DNA from: Bacteroidota bacterium
Lineage (GTDB): Bacteria; Bacteroidota; Bacteroidia; Bacteroidales; UBA10428
Reading direction: 5' to 3'
NCBI GenBank assembly: GCA_024640925.1
Contig: JAHEEB010000119.1
Coordinates: 1 to 8,968, forward strand
Length of the DNA stretch: 8,968 bases
A program made the position numbers and the translations under genes. Under the pieces are notes generated by a model that had not been told where the DNA came from, did no database searches, and saw only the letters and a list, made by a program, of their open reading frames with translations. This document shows, in pieces, positions 6,123-8,968 of this stretch (position 1 is its first letter; the number at the start of each line of letters is the position of its first letter).

Positions 6123-7283
6123 ATGAAAAAAATTGCAGTATTCTTGTTAATTCTCTTGTATAATAAAACAGTTATAGGACAAGCACCTGCAATTATAATG
6201 ACCACTTCGAAAGAAATTGGTTCTTCCATATATTTTTCTTTAAAGAGCAATTCTGATTCACTTCTGGTAGATTTTGGAAATGGAATTAAGGTGACTAAAA
6301 CTGTTCCGAAACAAAGTGAAACAGTTATTACAGGTATACTTGTTGGTTCGCAAACAATAAAAATTTATGGTTTAAATATTATTTGGTTTGCTTGTTCTTC
6401 CATGCAACTCACATCATTGGATGTAACCAATGATACTGAATTAAGTATACTTAATTGTAGCAACAATGAGCTTAAATATCTCGATTTAACTAAAAATAAA
6501 GCCCTTACATATCTTACATGTAATTCAAACAATTTAATGGTTCTTGATGTCACCAAAAATGATTCATTGGAAAATCTCACCTGCAATGATAACTTTCTTA
6601 CAACAATTGATTTATCAGGAAATTCAGAACTAAAAATACTTAATTGTTATTCAAACCAACTTATGGTTCTGGATATAAGCTATAACACAGAGTTATCATG
6701 GCTTATGTGCAATAATAATAATCTTACTATGTTGGATGTAACGAAAAATGTTGCACTGAAAATGCTTTCGTGTTACTCAAACAGAATCAAAGAATTAGAT
6801 GTAAGCAAAAACATCATACTAACTGAACTAAAGTGCAATAACAACCGGCTTGCCTCGTTGGATGTAACAGATAATGAGGAATTGAAATATCTTTTCTGCC
6901 AGAATAACCATCTCAATTTTTCAACTTTACCAGTAAGAAAAGAATCCTGGTCAAACTATATCTATGCCCCTCAGCAGCTAATGTCCATTCAAAAATCTAT
7001 AAATACAGGGGCTGAAATGGATTTAAGCAGCTTGTATTCCATCAACGAAAATTTAACAACCTATACCTGGAAAACCAAGAACGGTTTAGTTCTTGTTGAA
7101 GATGAAGATTATTCGATTTTAAGCGGGAAAACAGTTTTTTTCAAATCGAAGGTAGAGAGCGTATATTGTGAAATGATTAATGCAGCATTTCCGGATTTTG
7201 CTGGTGCAGATGTGCTAAAAACTACTCTGATGGAAATTAACCAGAGCAGTGATAAGACACAAAGTCATGAGCTTGATAAATAA
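6123..7283 (+). CDS. Secreted leucine-rich-repeat protein with cysteine ladder
   Basis: Protein of 386 residues from the ATG at 6123. Residues 1-20 (MKKIAVFLLILLYNKTVIGQ) are a signal peptide without a lipobox Cys. Residues about 21-90 form a beta-rich N-terminal region (VDFGNGIKV). Residues 91-265 are eight LRR units of exactly 21 residues, of the form L-x-x-L-x-C-x-x-N-x-L-x-x-L-D-V-T-K-N. Residues about 280-375 look like an Ig-like beta domain (AEMDLSSLYS, TYTWKTKNG, VYCEMINAAFPDF) that commonly follows such LRRs in Bacteroidota. The protein ends soon after at SHELDK and shows no type IX secretion C-terminal domain or YPNP-like motif, so it may stay in the periplasm. LRRs of this kind usually bind proteins or glycans; no partner is suggested by the neighbours. 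Ten residues of upstream frame from a TTG at 6093 are rejected because that codon sits in the -7 element. Confidence 0.88.
   Translation: MKKIAVFLLILLYNKTVIGQAPAIIMTTSKEIGSSIYFSLKSNSDSLLVDFGNGIKVTKTVPKQSETVITGILVGSQTIKIYGLNIIWFACSSMQLTSLDVTNDTELSILNCSNNELKYLDLTKNKALTYLTCNSNNLMVLDVTKNDSLENLTCNDNFLTTIDLSGNSELKILNCYSNQLMVLDISYNTELSWLMCNNNNLTMLDVTKNVALKMLSCYSNRIKELDVSKNIILTELKCNNNRLASLDVTDNEELKYLFCQNNHLNFSTLPVRKESWSNYIYAPQQLMSIQKSINTGAEMDLSSLYSINENLTTYTWKTKNGLVLVEDEDYSILSGKTVFFKSKVESVYCEMINAAFPDFAGADVLKTTLMEINQSSDKTQSHELDK
6393..6917 (+). repeat. LRR array, exact 63-bp period with a conserved Cys codon
   Basis: Cys codons recur every 63 bp without a single insertion or deletion: residues 91, 112, 133, 154, 175, 196, 217, 238 and 259 (first codon 6393-6395, last 6897-6899). 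The LD/ID pair recurs on the same 21-residue period at residues 99, 120, 141, 162, 183, 204, 225 and 246. The DNA copies are well diverged, so the regular period reflects structural constraint rather than a very recent duplication. Confidence 0.85.
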
Positions 7284-7295
7284 GGTTCCCCTTAT

Positions 7296-7328
7296 ATTAC
7301 TGTTAATTTCGAGTAATTTCATTTTTTT
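7296..7328 (+). terminator. Possible weak terminator of the LRR gene
   Basis: Thirteen bases after the TAA, ATTACT and AGTAAT can pair around a 10-nt loop. A run of T residues begins at 7322, four bases past the stem. The stem is short and AT-rich, so strength is doubtful, but the position fits. Confidence 0.3.
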
Positions 7329-7360
7329 ATTTGTGGTAAAAAGCGGAAGGAAACAATACT

Positions 7361-7368
7361 TATCTTTG
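7361..7368 (+). promoter_or_regulatory. Putative -7 element (TAnnTTTG) of the radical SAM gene
   Basis: TATCTTTG, followed by CAA, is a textbook Bacteroidota -7 box. A TTTG at 7330-7333 lies upstream, but 27 nt separate the two, longer than the usual spacing of about 19-20. Transcription would start near 7375, leaving a leader of roughly 42 nt in which AGGA, 8 nt before the ATG at 7417, could act as a ribosome binding site. Confidence 0.55.
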
Positions 7369-7416
7369 CAACCTCGGTAAAGGCGACTAAAAATATATTA
7401 CTATAGGATAAGAAAA

Positions 7417-8754
7417 ATGGACCCTTATTTAAAATATCTCAACAGCCTGATAGCCAAAAATAAAAAGGAATTTGCAGGTTTAACCCCCGAACCAGGTTAT
7501 ATAAGCTATTCCAAAACATACGAAGCTGGAGATTATCGAAGCGAACTTATTAAAAAGCTTGAAGGTAAATCCCAATGGCTTTTTCAAAAGACAAAACCCT
7601 TTTTGAATGATATTTCCAAAGGGTGTATGCTCTGTGGACAGGGTGAATGGTCTTGCCTTTTTATTACCGGACTTTGTAATGCGAACTGTTTTTATTGCCC
7701 GGCCAGTCAGCACGAAGATCATCTTCCAACAACACAGTCACTCGAGTTCAATAATCCGGATGAATATATTGAATACCTGAAGAGGTTTCGTTTTAAAGGG
7801 ATGAGTGTGAGTGGAGGTGAACCTTTTCTATTCTTCGATCGTACGCTGGATTATATACAAACAGCAAAAAAAGCTTTAGGGAATGATTTGTATATCTGGA
7901 TGTATACCAATGGTATTGCCGGCGATAAAGAAAAATTTTCTAAGCTTGCAGAGACAGGCCTGACCGAAGTGCGTTTCGATATAGGAGCTACAGGATATTC
8001 AACCGAATACATTAAAAATGCTGCAGGTATTGTACCAGTCATTACTGTCGAGATTCCAGCTGTTTCCGACGAAATTGATAATATAAAAAAGGCATTGCCA
8101 GAATTGGTTGAGCTTGGTGTTAAACATCTCAATTTTCATCAAATAAGATTAACCAGGCACAATTATAACAAAGTATTAAAAAGAAATTTCACCTTTTTGC
8201 ATGGAGAGCGCGTAACCGTATTGGAATCGGAAATCACAGCACTAGAGATAATGAATTATGTTGCCGAAAACAGTATTTCTATAGGTGTAAATTATTGTGC
8301 TTTCCAGTATAAAAGCCGTTTTCAGAAAGCAGGTTATCGTAAAAAAGTTTCGAATGAGTTTAAAATCCCTGGCGAAACGGTAACACAAAATGGATTTATC
8401 CGAAGAATTCTACTCGATAAAAAACCAGAAGCAGGATTATTATTAAAAGAATCCGGGCAGTTAGGTTGGTATGAGCTCGAAGGGTATTATTTGATAGAAT
8501 TACAGCTTTTAAAGCAATTAAAAGACAAGTTGACTCTAGTAATCGTTGAATACTGGGGAGTCAGTCTTGAAAAGGATAAAGAGATTATACCAATAAGAGC
8601 CAGATCATGTCAACCGCTTGTTATACGAAAGGAGAGCCTTGATGATTTTATTAAATTGGTAGAAGAAGCACCAGTTTTGCCCCCCTCCGATCCATTTTTA
8701 TTCGAGTCCTGGCGAATGGAATATATTGAAAGCGAATGGAGAGGTTATTATTAA
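7417..8754 (+). CDS. Radical SAM protein, COG2108-like, function unknown
   Basis: Protein of 445 residues. Cys87, Cys91 and Cys94 (CNANCFYC) form the CX3CX2C site for the SAM-binding 4Fe-4S cluster; SGGEPF at 132-137 is the SAM amino-group motif, and MYTNG (162-166) fits the next barrel strand. Just before the site lie Cys70, Cys73 and Cys80 (GCMLCGQGEWSC). Cys294 sits in NYCAFQYKSRFQKAGYRKK, a block I recall from COG2108 proteins of methanogens and other anaerobes related to pyruvate-formate-lyase activases. Cys70, Cys73 and Cys294 could bind an extra cluster (inference). The last 120 residues or so form a C-terminal domain without a recognised motif. The protein should be cytoplasmic and to need a reductant such as ferredoxin or flavodoxin. 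It appears to be a single-gene unit with its own -7 element; neighbours give no hint of substrate. The superfamily is certain, the subgroup likely, the reaction unknown. Confidence 0.88.
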   Translation: MDPYLKYLNSLIAKNKKEFAGLTPEPGYISYSKTYEAGDYRSELIKKLEGKSQWLFQKTKPFLNDISKGCMLCGQGEWSCLFITGLCNANCFYCPASQHEDHLPTTQSLEFNNPDEYIEYLKRFRFKGMSVSGGEPFLFFDRTLDYIQTAKKALGNDLYIWMYTNGIAGDKEKFSKLAETGLTEVRFDIGATGYSTEYIKNAAGIVPVITVEIPAVSDEIDNIKKALPELVELGVKHLNFHQIRLTRHNYNKVLKRNFTFLHGERVTVLESEITALEIMNYVAENSISIGVNYCAFQYKSRFQKAGYRKKVSNEFKIPGETVTQNGFIRRILLDKKPEAGLLLKESGQLGWYELEGYYLIELQLLKQLKDKLTLVIVEYWGVSLEKDKEIIPIRARSCQPLVIRKESLDDFIKLVEEAPVLPPSDPFLFESWRMEYIESEWRGYY

Positions 8755-8915
8755 CCAATCTTATTGCTAAGCATACCTTGTATATTTTGTGAAGTTTTCC
8801 TACCCTCATGCTGGGAGGAGCAGGAGTATGTTATTTTCTATAAGGCCAGATACCAATTCATTATAAACAGTAGAATTGCTTTCGCAGAGATAGTTTTTGA
8901 ATAATTCGGATTTAC

Positions 8916-8955
8916 CAAAAAAACCCCACCTGATATTTCAGGCAGGGTTGTTTAT
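8916..8955. terminator. Strong, probably bidirectional intrinsic terminator
   Basis: AACCC-CA-CCTGA, loop TATT, then TCAGG-CA-GGGTT (8922-8949): two 5-bp stems separated by a symmetric CA/CA internal loop. A run of A lies to the left (7 A, 8917-8923) and T-rich sequence to the right, so it can terminate transcription from either side. It lies about 170 bp after the radical SAM gene and probably also serves a convergent gene beyond the right edge. Confidence 0.75.
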
Positions 8956-8968
8956 TTATTTTAAAAAC

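Larger units (their letters stand above)
5969..6163 (+). pseudogene. Coding-like stretch without start, possible gene remnant
   Basis: After an in-frame TAG, one plus-strand frame is open from about 5969 to a TAA near 6161, running into the LRR gene's signal-peptide region. Its first half has the composition of real protein: FNELVEELLETPVTLL followed by QSDLMAKERTIRHL, amphipathic and charged. It then turns into a Phe/Leu/Ile-rich tail where it meets the promoter of the next gene. No ATG precedes the charged part, and I recognise no family. It may be the decayed end of a lost gene or a chance open frame. Confidence 0.2.

Noticed and set aside
6020..6250. Minus-strand frame of 76 codons across the LRR promoter and signal peptide
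   Set aside because: Antisense to the LRR gene start; Lys/Ile-rich composition typical of a chance frame in AT-rich DNA.
7480..8132. Minus-strand frames at 7480-7722 and 7851-8132
   Set aside because: Antisense to the radical SAM gene, including its cluster-binding motif.
8799..8818. Small hairpin CCT-A-CCC / GGG-AGG downstream of the radical SAM gene
   Set aside because: Short, with a bulge and no T-tract; the hairpin at 8922-8949 is a far better terminator.
8806..8937. Minus-strand frame of about 43 codons that reads somewhat protein-like (KSELFKNYL, ELVSGLIENN)
   Set aside because: It has no start codon, begins inside the strong terminator hairpin and matches nothing I recognise; a chance frame is more likely.

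Overview
The window looks like an AT-rich chromosomal segment from a member of the Bacteroidota, probably Bacteroidales/Marinilabiliales-like; the genus cannot be told. The pointers are exported multi-FN3 and cysteine-ladder leucine-rich-repeat proteins, an acyltransferase with the SNHPLGGLDG signature familiar from Bacteroidota, perfect matches to the Bacteroidota -7 promoter element TAnnTTTG upstream of three transcription units, and weak or absent Shine-Dalgarno sequences. No rRNA, tRNA, CRISPR array, insertion sequence or phage gene was seen.

Layout. (1) Positions 1-1799, minus strand: the 5' part (599 codons) of a secreted protein with a signal peptide and at least seven tandem fibronectin type III modules; its 3' end lies outside the window. 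(2) Positions 1955-5738, minus strand: a tightly packed four-gene operon. In transcription order it encodes a GNAT-family acyltransferase, a nitronate monooxygenase/FabK-like flavoprotein with a C-terminal four-cysteine motif, a PlsC/GlsA-like acyltransferase, and a phytol/dolichol-kinase-like (SEC59/VTE5) membrane protein. Gaps are 24 bp, a 4-bp ATGA overlap, and 2 bp. (3) Positions 5739-6122: a 384-bp divergent intergenic region with a promoter element facing each way, a strong 12-bp hairpin, and a coding-like stretch that may be a gene remnant. (4) Positions 6123-7283, plus strand: a secreted leucine-rich-repeat protein with an exact 21-residue repeat and a cysteine at the same place in every unit. 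(5) Positions 7417-8754, plus strand: a radical SAM protein resembling the uncharacterised COG2108 group, with its own promoter element. (6) A strong, probably bidirectional terminator near the right edge.

How the genes may work together. The operon combines two acyltransferases, a flavin enzyme and a predicted CTP-dependent lipid-alcohol kinase/cytidylyltransferase-like membrane enzyme. Co-transcription suggests one pathway, most plausibly making or salvaging a membrane lipid or isoprenoid alcohol, but no substrate can be read from the sequence. This operon and the COG2108-like radical SAM enzyme are the best candidates for undescribed biology here. The two repeat proteins are ordinary surface or secreted types for this phylum, although the LRR protein appears to lack the type IX secretion C-terminal domain often found on such proteins.
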